From contig CAWIKX010000040.1 in assembly GCA_963836695.1 (NCBI GenBank), positions 124,001 to 188,000 of the forward strand: a DNA stretch of 64,000 bases, given 5' to 3'. The stretch is from Roseiarcus sp963836695. Lineage in GTDB: Bacteria > Pseudomonadota > Alphaproteobacteria > Rhizobiales > Beijerinckiaceae. The translations under genes and the position numbers were made by a program. The notes under the pieces were generated by a model that was given only the letters and a program-made list of their open reading frames with translations, searched no databases and was not told where the DNA came from. Positions within the stretch are counted from its first letter, which is position 1; the number at the start of each line of letters is the position of its first letter. Below are positions 27,222-36,045 of this stretch, piece by piece.

Positions 27222-27530
27222 TCAGCCCTTCAGGGAATTAATGTCCTCAACCGCGATAGAGCCGCGATTGCGGTAATAGGCCACGAGGATCGCAAGACCA
27301 ATCGCCGCCTCGGCCGCGGCTACTGTGAGGATGAAGAGCGCAAAGGCCTGCCCGGTTAGATCGCCCGAATAGGTCGAAAAGGCGACTAGGTTGATGTTGA
27401 CGGACAAGAGGATCAGCTCGACCGACATGAGAATGATGATGATGTTCTTGTGATTCAGGATGATGCCGGCGATGCCGATCGTGAACACGATCGCCGCGAG
27501 AGTGAGGTAGTTGGCGAGAGCGATTCCCAT
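27222..27530 (-). CDS. nuoK: NADH-quinone oxidoreductase subunit K
   Basis: NuoK is a small three-helix membrane subunit (homologous to mitochondrial ND4L) in the proton path of complex I. The 102-residue product has three hydrophobic segments and the two conserved buried Glu residues, the first in IIIILMSVELILLSVNINLV and the second in TVAAAEAAIGLAILV. Length matches exactly the usual 101-102 residues. It lies 12 bases after nuoJ and four bases before nuoL in the operon. Confidence 0.96.
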   Translation of the reverse strand: MGIALANYLTLAAIVFTIGIAGIILNHKNIIIILMSVELILLSVNINLVAFSTYSGDLTGQAFALFILTVAAAEAAIGLAILVAYYRNRGSIAVEDINSLKG

Positions 27531-27542
27531 CCGCGTGATCCT

Positions 27543-28145
27543 TCAGATGCCGGCGCGTGAGGGGACCTTGCGCACCTCGACTGCGGTTTCCGGGGTGCGA
27601 GCCACCTGCGCGCCGACGTCCTGGCGCTTGACGCCCTGCTTGTGATGAAGGGTCAGAACGATTGCGCCGATCATCGCGGTCAGCAGGATCATCCCCGCCG
27701 CCTGGAAGAAGTAGAAATAGCGGGTATAGAGCACCTCGCCGAGGGCGGCGGTGTTACTGACCATGCCCTCCGGCACCGCCGGAGCCGCTGCCCGTTGCGA
27801 GGATCCGAGACCCGACACGACATAGATAAGCTCGATCGCCACCACCAACGCGATCAGCAACCCCTGCGGCAGGTATTCGACAAAGCCCTGCCTCAACCGG
27901 GCGAAGTCAACATCGAGTAGCATGACGACGAACAAGAACAGCACTGCGACCGCGCCGACATATACAACAACCAGGATCATCGCCAAGAACTCAGCGCCCA
28001 TCAGCAGGAACAGGCCGGCCGCGCAGACGAAAGAAAGGATGAGGAAGAGGACCGAGTGCACCGGATTTTTAGCCACGATAACGCCGAAAGCCGACACGAC
28101 CAGAACCGGAGCTAAAATCCAAAAGAACAGAACATCGGCCTGCAT
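27543..28145 (-). CDS. nuoJ: NADH-quinone oxidoreductase subunit J
   Basis: NuoJ (ND6-like) contributes the pi-bulge helix that couples quinone reduction to proton movement. The product of about 200 residues has five membrane segments; the hallmark LAMILVVVYVGAVAVLFLFVVML lies near residue 60. Two adjacent ATG codons (28148, 28145) and a further one at 28163 are possible; an AAGAGG box six bases before 28145 favours this start. The polar C-terminal tail of some 40 residues is longer than in E. coli but normal for alphaproteobacteria. About 200 bases separate it from nuoI, the largest gap within the operon. Confidence 0.94.
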   Translation of the reverse strand: MQADVLFFWILAPVLVVSAFGVIVAKNPVHSVLFLILSFVCAAGLFLLMGAEFLAMILVVVYVGAVAVLFLFVVMLLDVDFARLRQGFVEYLPQGLLIALVVAIELIYVVSGLGSSQRAAAPAVPEGMVSNTAALGEVLYTRYFYFFQAAGMILLTAMIGAIVLTLHHKQGVKRQDVGAQVARTPETAVEVRKVPSRAGI

Positions 28146-28343
28146 CATCCGCCTCTTGATCATCGTCCCCCGCCCGACCGACCTCCCTCCTCGGGAAACA
28201 GGCAGGGCGCAAAGCGCGAGAGCGCCGCGTTCATTGGCGCCTCGTGGCGCGGTCCCCCGGCGGACTTACCAAAGCCGCCCGCAGACCATGCACGTCATTC
28301 GACGCCAGTGGTCAACTTGCTCGCCTCCGGAGGGAAGAAAGCC

Positions 28344-28838
28344 CTACCGATACGGCGCGTCGAGCCCGATATTGCGCGCCAGCTCCCGCTCCCATCGATC
28401 GCCGTTATCCAGCAATCGTTGCTTGTCGTAATAAAGCTCCTCGCGCGTCTCAGTCGCAAATTCGAAGTTCGGCCCTTCGACGATCGCGTCAACCGGACAG
28501 GCTTCCTGACACATGCCGCAGTAGATGCATTTGACCATGTCGATGTCGTAGCGCGTCGTTCGACGAGTCCCGTCGTTGCGCCGCGGTCCCGCCTCGATCG
28601 TGATCGCCTGAGCAGGGCAGATCGCCTCGCACAGCTTGCAGGCGATGCATCGCTCCTCGCCGTTCGGATAGCGGCGCTGCGCATGTTCTCCACGAAAGCG
28701 AGGGCTCAGCGGCGACTTCTCGTGCGGATAGTTGAGCGTCGCCCTAGGCTTGAACATATAGCGGACCGACAACCCGAACGCGGCAAAGAACTCGCCGAGA
28801 AACAACGAGCGCGCCGATTGTGCAAGTCTGAGAGCCAT
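28344..28838 (-). CDS. nuoI: NADH-quinone oxidoreductase subunit I
   Basis: NuoI is the ferredoxin-like peripheral subunit that holds clusters N6a and N6b, the last relay before N2. The 164-residue product has an N-terminal amphipathic helix and two 4Fe-4S motifs, CIACKLCEAICPAQAI near residue 64 and CIYCGMCQEACPVDAI near 103. The motif RGEHAQRRYPNGEERCIAC is typical of the rhizobial form. It lies 18 bases downstream of nuoH. The gene is complete. Confidence 0.96.
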   Translation of the reverse strand: MALRLAQSARSLFLGEFFAAFGLSVRYMFKPRATLNYPHEKSPLSPRFRGEHAQRRYPNGEERCIACKLCEAICPAQAITIEAGPRRNDGTRRTTRYDIDMVKCIYCGMCQEACPVDAIVEGPNFEFATETREELYYDKQRLLDNGDRWERELARNIGLDAPYR

Positions 28839-28856
28839 TGACTTTTCCCTACCCCC

Positions 28857-30032
28857 TCAGTGCAAAGGAACTGAGGGGCTCGCCCCGAGACCGGTAAATT
28901 CGAGAACTCCGGCAACGACGACGACCATCACCAGCGAGATCGGCAGAAACACCTTCCAGCCGAGGCGCATCAACTGATCGTAACGATAGCGCGGAACAAA
29001 GGCGGTTACCATCAAGAAGCAGAATACGACCGCCCAAGCCTTAATCAAGAACCAGATCACTCCCGGTATCCATGTGAACGGCGGAAACGGAAGCGGCGAC
29101 AGCCATCCGCCGAGGAACAGGACTGCAGTCAATGACGCCATGGTGAGCAGCGCGACGAGTTCGGTCAGAAACTGGAGCAGGAACATCGATGCGGAATATT
29201 CCACAGTGTATCCAGCGACCAGCTCCAACTCCGCCTCGGTCAAGTCGAAAGGCGGCCGATTGGTCTCGGCAAGCGCCGAAATAAAGAAGACGACAAACAT
29301 CGGGAGAAGCGGAAGCCAGTACCAACCGAGGAAGCCGAACCGCGTGTCCTGGGCGCGGACAATATCGCTCAGGTTGACCGAGCCCGCGCACATCACCACC
29401 GTCACAATCACAAAGCCGATCGAGACCTCGTAAGACACCATCTGGGCGGCTGCGCGTAGCGCTGAGAGCAGCGCATATTTCGAATTTGACGCCCATCCCG
29501 CCATGATCACGCCGTACACCCCAAGCGAGGAGACGGCAAAAAGGTAGAGGAGCCCAACATTGATATCGGCGACCACCCATCCGTCCGAGACAGGGATGAC
29601 CGCCCACGCAGCGAAAGCGAGCACGACGGACACGAGCGGCGCAAGCACGAACACGCCCTTGTTGGCGCCAGCTGGGATGATCGGTTCCTTGAGGATAAAC
29701 TTGAAAAAGTCCGCGAACGGCTGGAGAACGCCCCACGGACCCACGACATTCGGGCCGCGGCGAAGCTGCACGGCGCCCCAGATCTTTCGTTGAATGTAGA
29801 TCAGCGCCGCTGTGGAGAGAAGAAGACACACCAGCAGGAGTAGGCTCTCCAGCGCGTGCCTCAACAATGAGCCGGTATCGCTCTCATGCATCCATGCGCC
29901 GAAGGAGGACATGGCGCCGCTACCGATAAGGAGCCATAGAGCGGCGATGATTGCGATGATGACGACCGCAGCCACGCCGAGGATTGCGCCCCAAGGCGGC
30001 AACGCGGTGTGCGAGGGTGTCGCGCTGGTCAT
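28857..30032 (-). CDS. nuoH: NADH-quinone oxidoreductase subunit H
   Basis: NuoH (ND1-like) forms most of the quinone-binding chamber at the membrane interface. The 391-residue product has about nine membrane helices. Conserved segments are IYIQRKIWGAVQLRRGPNVVGP (near residue 80), FILKEPIIPAGANKGVF, and the loop ALAETNRPPFDLTEAELELVAG (near 265) rich in conserved Glu. An N-terminal extension of some 40 residues with one extra hydrophobic segment makes it longer than the usual 340; a later start is possible but none stands out. It follows nuoG by ten bases. Confidence 0.95.
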   Translation of the reverse strand: MTSATPSHTALPPWGAILGVAAVVIIAIIAALWLLIGSGAMSSFGAWMHESDTGSLLRHALESLLLLVCLLLSTAALIYIQRKIWGAVQLRRGPNVVGPWGVLQPFADFFKFILKEPIIPAGANKGVFVLAPLVSVVLAFAAWAVIPVSDGWVVADINVGLLYLFAVSSLGVYGVIMAGWASNSKYALLSALRAAAQMVSYEVSIGFVIVTVVMCAGSVNLSDIVRAQDTRFGFLGWYWLPLLPMFVVFFISALAETNRPPFDLTEAELELVAGYTVEYSASMFLLQFLTELVALLTMASLTAVLFLGGWLSPLPFPPFTWIPGVIWFLIKAWAVVFCFLMVTAFVPRYRYDQLMRLGWKVFLPISLVMVVVVAGVLEFTGLGASPSVPLH

Positions 30033-30042
30033 CGAATCTTGC

Positions 30043-32106
30043 CTATTCCGCCGCCTGACGCCGACCCTCCCGCGCCAGAGCCGAACATTCGGCCATGACG
30101 CGAGAGGCGCGCGCGATTGGGTTGGTAAAATAAAAGTCGTCTACAGCGGGGACGAACGGCGCCTTGTCGACAACGCCCCCGAGCGCGCCGATCGAGTTGA
30201 AAACGCGTGCATCTGTCGGCGCGATGGAGTCGAAGCGCACTAGGAACGGGTAGGCGACGGCGAGCGCCGCCCGCAATTGAGCAAGCGAATCGAACGGCAG
30301 CTTGACACCCAGCGGATCCGATAGAGCGCGCAGGATTGACCAATCTTCGCGTGCGTCCCCGGGCGGGAACACCGCGCGCTCGGCGAGCTGCGGCCGACCT
30401 TCCGTGTTGACGTAGATGCCGGTCTTCTCGGCATAGGCGGCGCCGGGCAAGATAACGTCCGCGCGATGAGCGCCACGATCGCCATGTGTACCGACGTAGA
30501 CCACGAACGCGCCGCGCTCGATATCGATTTCATCCGCGCCAAGGTTGAGGAGTACGTCGAGCGCGTTCGCCTCCGCCATTGCCGGCGCGTCGAGGCCGCC
30601 TTCACCCGGCACGAGGCCGAGATCGAGGCCGCCGACGCGCGATGCTGCGCTATGAAGCACATTAAAACCGTTCCAGCCGTCTTTCACGACGCCTGCCGCG
30701 AGGGCGACCTTAGCGAGACTCGCCAGAACGGCCACGCCATCGGGCCTCGCGAACGCGCCGGCTCCGACGACCATCGTTGGCTTAGCCACACCTTCCGGCA
30801 GCTTGTCCCATGTCTGCGCGAGCGTTTGCGGTCCAGCGCCCAAGTAATTGTAGTCGTAGGTCAGATCGGTCCTAGCTCCGACGACGTCTATCAGCGCGCC
30901 ACCCCTAAGCCACCGCTTCCGGATACGCGCGTTGAGGACCGGCGCCTCATGGCGCGGGTTTGAGCCAACGATGAGAACCGCGTCCGCTTGGTCGATTCCG
31001 GCGATGGTCGAGTTGAAGAGATAGGATGCGCGGCCGAATTTTGGATGAAGTTTCGAGCCGTCCTGGCGGCAATCGATATTGGGTAACCCAAGTTTGGCGA
31101 TAAGCGATTTGAGCGCGAACATCTCCTCGACCGTCGCCAAGTCGCCGACGATCGCTCCGATCCGCGATGGGGAAGCCGCCGCGACTTTGCCGGCGATGGC
31201 GGCGAAGGCCTCCGCCCAACTCGCGGGCCGGAGCCGGCCATCGACGCGGACATATGGGCGATCGAGTCGCTGCGTCTTCAAGCCGTCGACGATGTGCCGC
31301 GTCTTGTCGGAAATCCATTCCTCGTTGATCGAGTCGTTGACGCGAGGCAGAATGCGCACGACCTCGCGGCCGCGCGAATCGATTCGGATGGAGCAGCCAA
31401 GCGCGTCCATCACGTCAATTGATTCGGTCTTGGCGTACTCCCACGGGCGGGCGTGGAAGGCGATCGGTTTCGCCGTCAGTGCGCCGACCGGGCACAGGTC
31501 GACGACGTTGCCCTGCAGTTCCGAACTCAGCGCCTGTTGAAGGTAGGAGGTAATCTCCATGTCCTCGCCGCGGCCGATAGCGCCTAGCTCTGGAACACCT
31601 GCGACCTCCGTTACGAAGCGCACACAACGCGTGCACTGAATGCAACGGTTCATCGAGGTCTTGACGAGTGCCCCAATATATTTGTCCTCAACCGCGCGCT
31701 TGTTCTCGGAGAAACGAGACAAGTCCGCGCCGTAGGCCATCGCCTGATCTTGCAGATCGCACTCGCCCCCCTGGTCGCAGATCGGGCAGTCGAGCGGATG
31801 GTTGATCAGCAGAAACTCCATTGTCCCCTTGCGCGCCTTGCGGGCCATCGGCGAGTTGGTCAGTACGACCGGTGGCTCACCGTTCGGGCCGGGGCGCAAG
31901 TCTTTGACCGCCATCGCGCAAGAAGCCGTCGGCTTGGGCGGTCCCCCTTTCACTTCGACCAGGCACATCCGACAGTTGCCCGCAATCGACAGCCGCTCGT
32001 GGAAACAGAACCGTGGAATTTCGGCGCCGGCCGCCTCGCACGCCTGGAGAAGCGTGAACTCGGCCGGGACGTCGATTTCCTTCCCGTCGATGACGATCTT
32101 GCTCAT
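30043..32106 (-). CDS. nuoG: NADH-quinone oxidoreductase subunit G
   Basis: NuoG is the largest peripheral subunit and holds the [2Fe-2S] cluster N1b and the [4Fe-4S] clusters N4 and N5. The 687-residue product begins MSKIVIDGKEIDVPAEFTLL. Cluster motifs are CFHERLSIAGNCRMCLVEV (N1b), HPLDCPICDQGGECDLQD with its His ligand (N5), and CIQCTRCVRFV with DLCPVGAL (N4). The C-terminal half is a molybdopterin-oxidoreductase-like domain without cofactor ligands. The ATG at 32106 overlaps the stop of the small pentapeptide-like gene (ATGA), which settles the start. Confidence 0.96.
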   Translation of the reverse strand: MSKIVIDGKEIDVPAEFTLLQACEAAGAEIPRFCFHERLSIAGNCRMCLVEVKGGPPKPTASCAMAVKDLRPGPNGEPPVVLTNSPMARKARKGTMEFLLINHPLDCPICDQGGECDLQDQAMAYGADLSRFSENKRAVEDKYIGALVKTSMNRCIQCTRCVRFVTEVAGVPELGAIGRGEDMEITSYLQQALSSELQGNVVDLCPVGALTAKPIAFHARPWEYAKTESIDVMDALGCSIRIDSRGREVVRILPRVNDSINEEWISDKTRHIVDGLKTQRLDRPYVRVDGRLRPASWAEAFAAIAGKVAAASPSRIGAIVGDLATVEEMFALKSLIAKLGLPNIDCRQDGSKLHPKFGRASYLFNSTIAGIDQADAVLIVGSNPRHEAPVLNARIRKRWLRGGALIDVVGARTDLTYDYNYLGAGPQTLAQTWDKLPEGVAKPTMVVGAGAFARPDGVAVLASLAKVALAAGVVKDGWNGFNVLHSAASRVGGLDLGLVPGEGGLDAPAMAEANALDVLLNLGADEIDIERGAFVVYVGTHGDRGAHRADVILPGAAYAEKTGIYVNTEGRPQLAERAVFPPGDAREDWSILRALSDPLGVKLPFDSLAQLRAALAVAYPFLVRFDSIAPTDARVFNSIGALGGVVDKAPFVPAVDDFYFTNPIARASRVMAECSALAREGRRQAAE

Positions 32107-32333
32107 GCGCTTTTCGCCCCGTGGCCAGCGCGCCAATACGCGAGGAGAGCGGTGACGGCAATCCCGTCGATCCTTGCACGGTCCTGCTGACCGTGAACGA
32201 CAGAAACGCCCGCAAGGTAGGCTTCATCGACGCGCACGCCAGCGAGATTGATGTTGTGAAAGCCAGAGCTCGGCAGATTGACGTCGTCGAACTTCGGTTC
32301 GGAAAGGTCGACCTTTTCGCTCTCGATCTTCAT
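32103..32333 (-). CDS. Pentapeptide-like small protein embedded in the nuo operon
   Basis: The 76-residue product begins MKIESEKVDLSEPKFDDVNL and continues with irregular five-residue units of the A(D/N)Lxx type (FDDVN, FHNIN, LAGVR), then IDGIAVTALLAYW. It resembles short pentapeptide-repeat proteins that I recall from rhizobia, usually ending in an IxGxxVTDLL motif; none has a known role to my knowledge. Its stop overlaps the nuoG start (ATGA) and its start lies 16 bases after the DUF3291 gene, so it is translated as part of the complex I operon. A helper role in complex I synthesis or assembly is possible, but it may also be an unrelated passenger. Confidence 0.75.
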   Translation of the reverse strand: MKIESEKVDLSEPKFDDVNLPSSGFHNINLAGVRVDEAYLAGVSVVHGQQDRARIDGIAVTALLAYWRAGHGAKSA

Positions 32334-32349
32334 CGTGGCTGTTCGACAG

Positions 32350-32817
32350 TTAACCGCACTTCCGGCTCATCCATAGCTTGATATGGGCCATATGGCTCCA
32401 GCCAAAGGCAAAATCGCTATCGCCGTGCGCGGTCAAGTGCGCAAGCCGCCCCATGGCCTCTTCGAGCTCTGGTGTATGCCTGGGCGGTATCGGCCACATG
32501 ACGAAATGGGGCGTCGCGCTCTTTTCGAACCAATCGCCCTTGCGGTTATAGACCTGCTTGTGGACTGTCGCCCAAACGAAGCGCTCCAACGCTTCGACGC
32601 TCTCCCACACGGACAGATTGACCGCCATGGTCGAGTCGCTCTCCGGACGGATGGCGGTCGCATTGTTGCTCTCGTCCTTCAGGCGCCAGACGAATCCGTC
32701 GCTGCGCTCCGCAAGAGCGTTAATGCGATCGAGATTCGTCATGAACCCCGCCATCCGCAGGTCGTCCGTTGGGTAGCGGAACCGGCCGATATTGAGCTGG
32801 GCGATATGGCTGCTCAT
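32350..32817 (-). CDS. DUF3291 domain protein embedded in the nuo operon
   Basis: The 155-residue product starts MSSHIAQLNIGRFRYPTDDL and contains NLDRINALAERSDGFVWRL, then VNLSVWESVEALERFVW and PHFVMWPIPPRHTPELEEAM, the pattern of DUF3291 proteins, which have a dimeric alpha-beta-barrel (monooxygenase-like) fold of unknown function. It starts three bases after the nuoF stop and ends 16 bases before the pentapeptide-like gene, so it sits inside the operon in the same direction. There is no signal peptide. Trp and His residues in the core could form a small-ligand pocket, but no substrate can be proposed. Confidence 0.82.
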   Translation of the reverse strand: MSSHIAQLNIGRFRYPTDDLRMAGFMTNLDRINALAERSDGFVWRLKDESNNATAIRPESDSTMAVNLSVWESVEALERFVWATVHKQVYNRKGDWFEKSATPHFVMWPIPPRHTPELEEAMGRLAHLTAHGDSDFAFGWSHMAHIKLWMSRKCG

Positions 32818-32820
32818 GCC

Positions 32821-34125
32821 CTACTCCGCCGCGGCGAGCACTGGCTCGCTGTGCGGATTGGCAGCGTATTGGTCGATGCGCCGTTCGATCTCCGGACGGA
32901 AATGGGCGATCAGCCCCTGGATCGGCCAAGCCGCCGCGTCACCAAGGGCGCAGATCGTGTGCCCTTCCACCTGCTTGGTGACGTCGAGCAGCATATCGAT
33001 CTCACGCCGTTGGGCTCGGCCCTGAACCATGCGCTCCATGACGCGCCACATCCAGCCCGCGCCCTCGCGACAGGGCGTGCACTGCCCGCAGCTCTCGTGC
33101 TTGTAGAAATACGACAGGCGCGCGATAGCGCGGACAATGTCAGTCGACTTATCCATTACGATCGCCGCGGCCGTGCCAAGGCCTGACTTGAGCTTGGCGA
33201 GCGAGTCAAAATCCATGGGGCAATCGATAATCTGAGCGGCGGGAACGAGCCGCACAGAAGCTCCGCCGGGAATGACGGCGAGCAGATTGTCCCAGCCGCC
33301 GCGAATCCCACCGCAGTGCTTCTCGATCAACTCGCGGAACGGGATCGACATCGCCTCTTCCACGTTGCACGGCCTGTTGACGTGACCTGAAACGCTAAAG
33401 AGTTTGGTGCCGGAATTGTTGGGGGCGCCAAAACTGGTGAACCACGAAGCGCCGCGCCGCAAGATCGTTGGCGCGGAGGCGATTGACTCAACGTTGTTGA
33501 CCGTCGTCGGAGACCCGTAGAGCCCCATGCCGGCGGGAAAGGGGGGCTTCATTCGGGGCATCCCCTTCTTGCCCTCGAGCAACTCGAGCATCGCCGTCTC
33601 TTCGCCGCAGATGTAAGCCCCGGCGCCGTGATGGACGTAGAGATCGAACGGCCAGCCGTGAACATTGTCCTTGCCGATGAGGCGCGCATCATAGGCCTCC
33701 GCGACCGCAGCCTCGAGATTGTAACGCTCTTTGATAAATTCGCCGCGCACGTAGATATAGGCCGCATGGGCGCCCATAGCGAATGAGGCGACCAGCGCGC
33801 CCTCGACCAGCGTGTGCGGGTCGTTACGCATGATTTCGCGGTCCTTGCAGGTGCCAGGCTCCGATTCGTCGGCGTTGATGGTGAGATAGTGCGGCCGCTT
33901 GGGATCGACGGTCTTGGGCATGAACGACCATTTGAGCCCAGTCGGGAAGCCAGCGCCTCCACGCCCACGCAGGCCGGAGGCCTTCATTTCGGAGATGATC
34001 CAGTCCCGCCCCTTGTCGATGATCCCCTTGGTCCCATCCCAATTGCCGCGCGCCCGTGCGCCCTTGAGGCCTCGGTCGCCGAGTCCATACAGATTGGTGA
34101 AGATGCGATCCTTGTCTTCCAGCAT
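32821..34125 (-). CDS. nuoF: NADH-quinone oxidoreductase subunit F
   Basis: NuoF binds NADH and FMN and starts electron transfer into complex I. The 434-residue product has the NADH/FMN motif GLRGRGGAGFPTGLKWSFM near residue 55, GAGAYICGEETAMLELLEGK near 175, and the N3 cluster motif ESCGQCTPCREGAGWM near 350. The length fits the alphaproteobacterial form. It is three bases downstream of nuoE and three bases upstream of the DUF3291 gene. Intact. Confidence 0.97.
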   Translation of the reverse strand: MLEDKDRIFTNLYGLGDRGLKGARARGNWDGTKGIIDKGRDWIISEMKASGLRGRGGAGFPTGLKWSFMPKTVDPKRPHYLTINADESEPGTCKDREIMRNDPHTLVEGALVASFAMGAHAAYIYVRGEFIKERYNLEAAVAEAYDARLIGKDNVHGWPFDLYVHHGAGAYICGEETAMLELLEGKKGMPRMKPPFPAGMGLYGSPTTVNNVESIASAPTILRRGASWFTSFGAPNNSGTKLFSVSGHVNRPCNVEEAMSIPFRELIEKHCGGIRGGWDNLLAVIPGGASVRLVPAAQIIDCPMDFDSLAKLKSGLGTAAAIVMDKSTDIVRAIARLSYFYKHESCGQCTPCREGAGWMWRVMERMVQGRAQRREIDMLLDVTKQVEGHTICALGDAAAWPIQGLIAHFRPEIERRIDQYAANPHSEPVLAAAE

Positions 34126-34128
34126 CCC

Positions 34129-34794
34129 TCAGTTCCCAATCGTCCCGGTCGGCGGTTGATCGTTCGCTGGCGTGGGCGCGCCGCGGCCATCGACTCCGTA
34201 TAGCGTGGTCAGCGCGGTCAAGCCGCCAACCGGCTCGGAGGACACTCGCCCGATCTGCGAACCCGTCTTGACCGGCCGGCCCAATGCAAGATCCTCGAGA
34301 AGCTTGGCGAAATTCTCGGGCGTCAGGTCTTCGTAATAATCGTCGTTGATCTGGACCATGGGCGCATTGCAACATGCTCCCAGGCATTCGACCTCAATCC
34401 AGGAGAATAGGCCGTCCGGCGTCACATGGCTTTGCTCGCCGATGCGCTGGCGGCAGACCGCCCTGATGTCGTCTGAACCAGCGAGCATGCACGGCGTCGT
34501 ACCGCAGACCTGCACATAATGTCGGCCGACCGGCGCAAGATTGAACATCGTGTAGAACGTCGCGACCTCGAGCACCCGGATGTTGGGCATATCGAGCATT
34601 GCCGCGACCTTTTCTACCGCCGCGCGCGGAAGCCAATATCCATTCTGTTTCTGCGCCCGCCACAACAGCGCGAGCACCGCTGAGGCTTGCCGGCCAGGAG
34701 GATATTTGGTGATCTCCCGCTCCGCCCACGCCTTGTTTTCCGGCGTGAACTCGAAGGTTTTCGGCTGCTCGTCGGGGAAGCGGCGAACGGACAT
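34129..34794 (-). CDS. nuoE: NADH-quinone oxidoreductase subunit E
   Basis: NuoE is the 24-kDa thioredoxin-fold subunit that carries the [2Fe-2S] cluster N1a next to FMN. The 221-residue product shows CGTTPCMLAGS near residue 98 and ECLGACCNAPMVQIN near 138, together giving the four cluster Cys. The N-terminal helical part includes LALLWRAQKQNGYWLPRAA. The C-terminal 50 residues are a proline- and glycine-rich tail of low conservation that is common in rhizobia. It lies 53 bases after nuoD and three bases before nuoF. Confidence 0.96.
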   Translation of the reverse strand: MSVRRFPDEQPKTFEFTPENKAWAEREITKYPPGRQASAVLALLWRAQKQNGYWLPRAAVEKVAAMLDMPNIRVLEVATFYTMFNLAPVGRHYVQVCGTTPCMLAGSDDIRAVCRQRIGEQSHVTPDGLFSWIEVECLGACCNAPMVQINDDYYEDLTPENFAKLLEDLALGRPVKTGSQIGRVSSEPVGGLTALTTLYGVDGRGAPTPANDQPPTGTIGN

Positions 34795-34847
34795 CGGTCA
34801 AATGTTCCTCGGATACTGGGTCATGCCTAAGCGCCGGGCGAGCTCGA

Positions 34848-36038
34848 TCACCGATCGACCTCCCCGAACACGATATCAAGCGAGCCGAGGACCGCGCTGA
34901 TGTCAGCAAGCATGTGCTTGCGACAGAGAAAATCCATCGCTTGAAGATGCGCGAAGCCGGGCGCGCGAAGTTTGACGCGGTAGGGTTTGTTCGAACCGTC
35001 GGAGGTGAGATAAACGCCGAACTCGCCCTTGGGCGCTTCGACCGCGGCATAAACCTCACCGGCGGGCACCTTATAGCCTTCGGTGTAGAGTTTGAAATGA
35101 TGGATGAGAGCCTCCATCGACCGCTTCATCTCGGCCCGTCGTGGCGGCGCGACTTTGCCGTCGTCGGTCTTGACCGGCCCCTCGCCGCCAGGCGAGTTCA
35201 GCTTCTCGCAGCACTGACGCATGATCTTTACCGACTGGCGCATCTCTTCCATGCGGATTACATAGCGATCATAGCAGTCGCCGTTTTTGCCGACAGGAAT
35301 ATCGAAATCCATTTCCTCGTAGCACTCGTACGGCTGAGCCTTGCGCAGATCCCACGCTGCGCCTGATCCGCGCACCATGACGCCCGAGAAACCCCACGCC
35401 CAGGCATCCGCCAGCTTGACGACACCGATGTCGACATTGCGTTGCTTGAAGATTCGATTTCCGGTGAGCAGAACCTCGAGATCGTCGCAGACCTTAAGGA
35501 ATGGATCGCAAAAGGCCTCGATGTCGTCGACGAGCTTGCGTGGCAAATCCTGGTGCACGCCGCCTGGCCGGAAATAGGCAGCATGCATGCGCGAGCCGCT
35601 GGCGCGCTCGTAGAAGACCATCAGCTTCTCGCGTTCCTCGAACCCCCAAAGCGGCGGCGTCAGCGCGCCGACGTCCATCGCCTGGGTGGTGATCTGGAGC
35701 AAATGCGACAACAGACGGCCAATCTCGCAGTAGAGCACACGAATGAGCTGGGCGCGTCGAGGAACCGAAATGCCCAGAAGCCGCTCGACCGCAAGCGCAT
35801 ATGCGTGCTCCTGGTTCATCGGCGCGACATAGTCGAGCCGATCGAGATAAGGCACGTTCTGCAGGTACGTGCGCGCCTCCATGAGCTTTTCGGTGCCGCG
35901 ATGCAGGAGGCCGATGTGCGGGTCGACCCGCTCGACCACCTCGCCGTCGAGCTCAAGGACAAGGCGCAGCACGCCATGCGCAGCGGGGTGCTGTGGCCCG
36001 AAATTGATCGAGAAGTTGCGCAGGTTCTGATCGTTCAT
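34848..36038 (-). CDS. nuoD: NADH-quinone oxidoreductase subunit D
   Basis: NuoD (49-kDa subunit) forms the quinone-reduction site together with NuoB. The 396-residue product begins MNDQNLRNFSINFGPQHPAA; the ATG at 36038 puts the conserved INFGPQHPAAHGVLRL at the N-terminus as usual. Other motifs are HIGLLHRGTEKLMEARTYLQ, YLDRLDYVAPMNQEHAYALA and the C-terminal DIVFGEVDR. It is homologous to the large subunit of nickel-iron hydrogenases but lacks the metal ligands. It lies seven bases after nuoC. Intact. Confidence 0.97.
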   Translation of the reverse strand: MNDQNLRNFSINFGPQHPAAHGVLRLVLELDGEVVERVDPHIGLLHRGTEKLMEARTYLQNVPYLDRLDYVAPMNQEHAYALAVERLLGISVPRRAQLIRVLYCEIGRLLSHLLQITTQAMDVGALTPPLWGFEEREKLMVFYERASGSRMHAAYFRPGGVHQDLPRKLVDDIEAFCDPFLKVCDDLEVLLTGNRIFKQRNVDIGVVKLADAWAWGFSGVMVRGSGAAWDLRKAQPYECYEEMDFDIPVGKNGDCYDRYVIRMEEMRQSVKIMRQCCEKLNSPGGEGPVKTDDGKVAPPRRAEMKRSMEALIHHFKLYTEGYKVPAGEVYAAVEAPKGEFGVYLTSDGSNKPYRVKLRAPGFAHLQAMDFLCRKHMLADISAVLGSLDIVFGEVDR

Positions 36039-36045
36039 GACTCGA

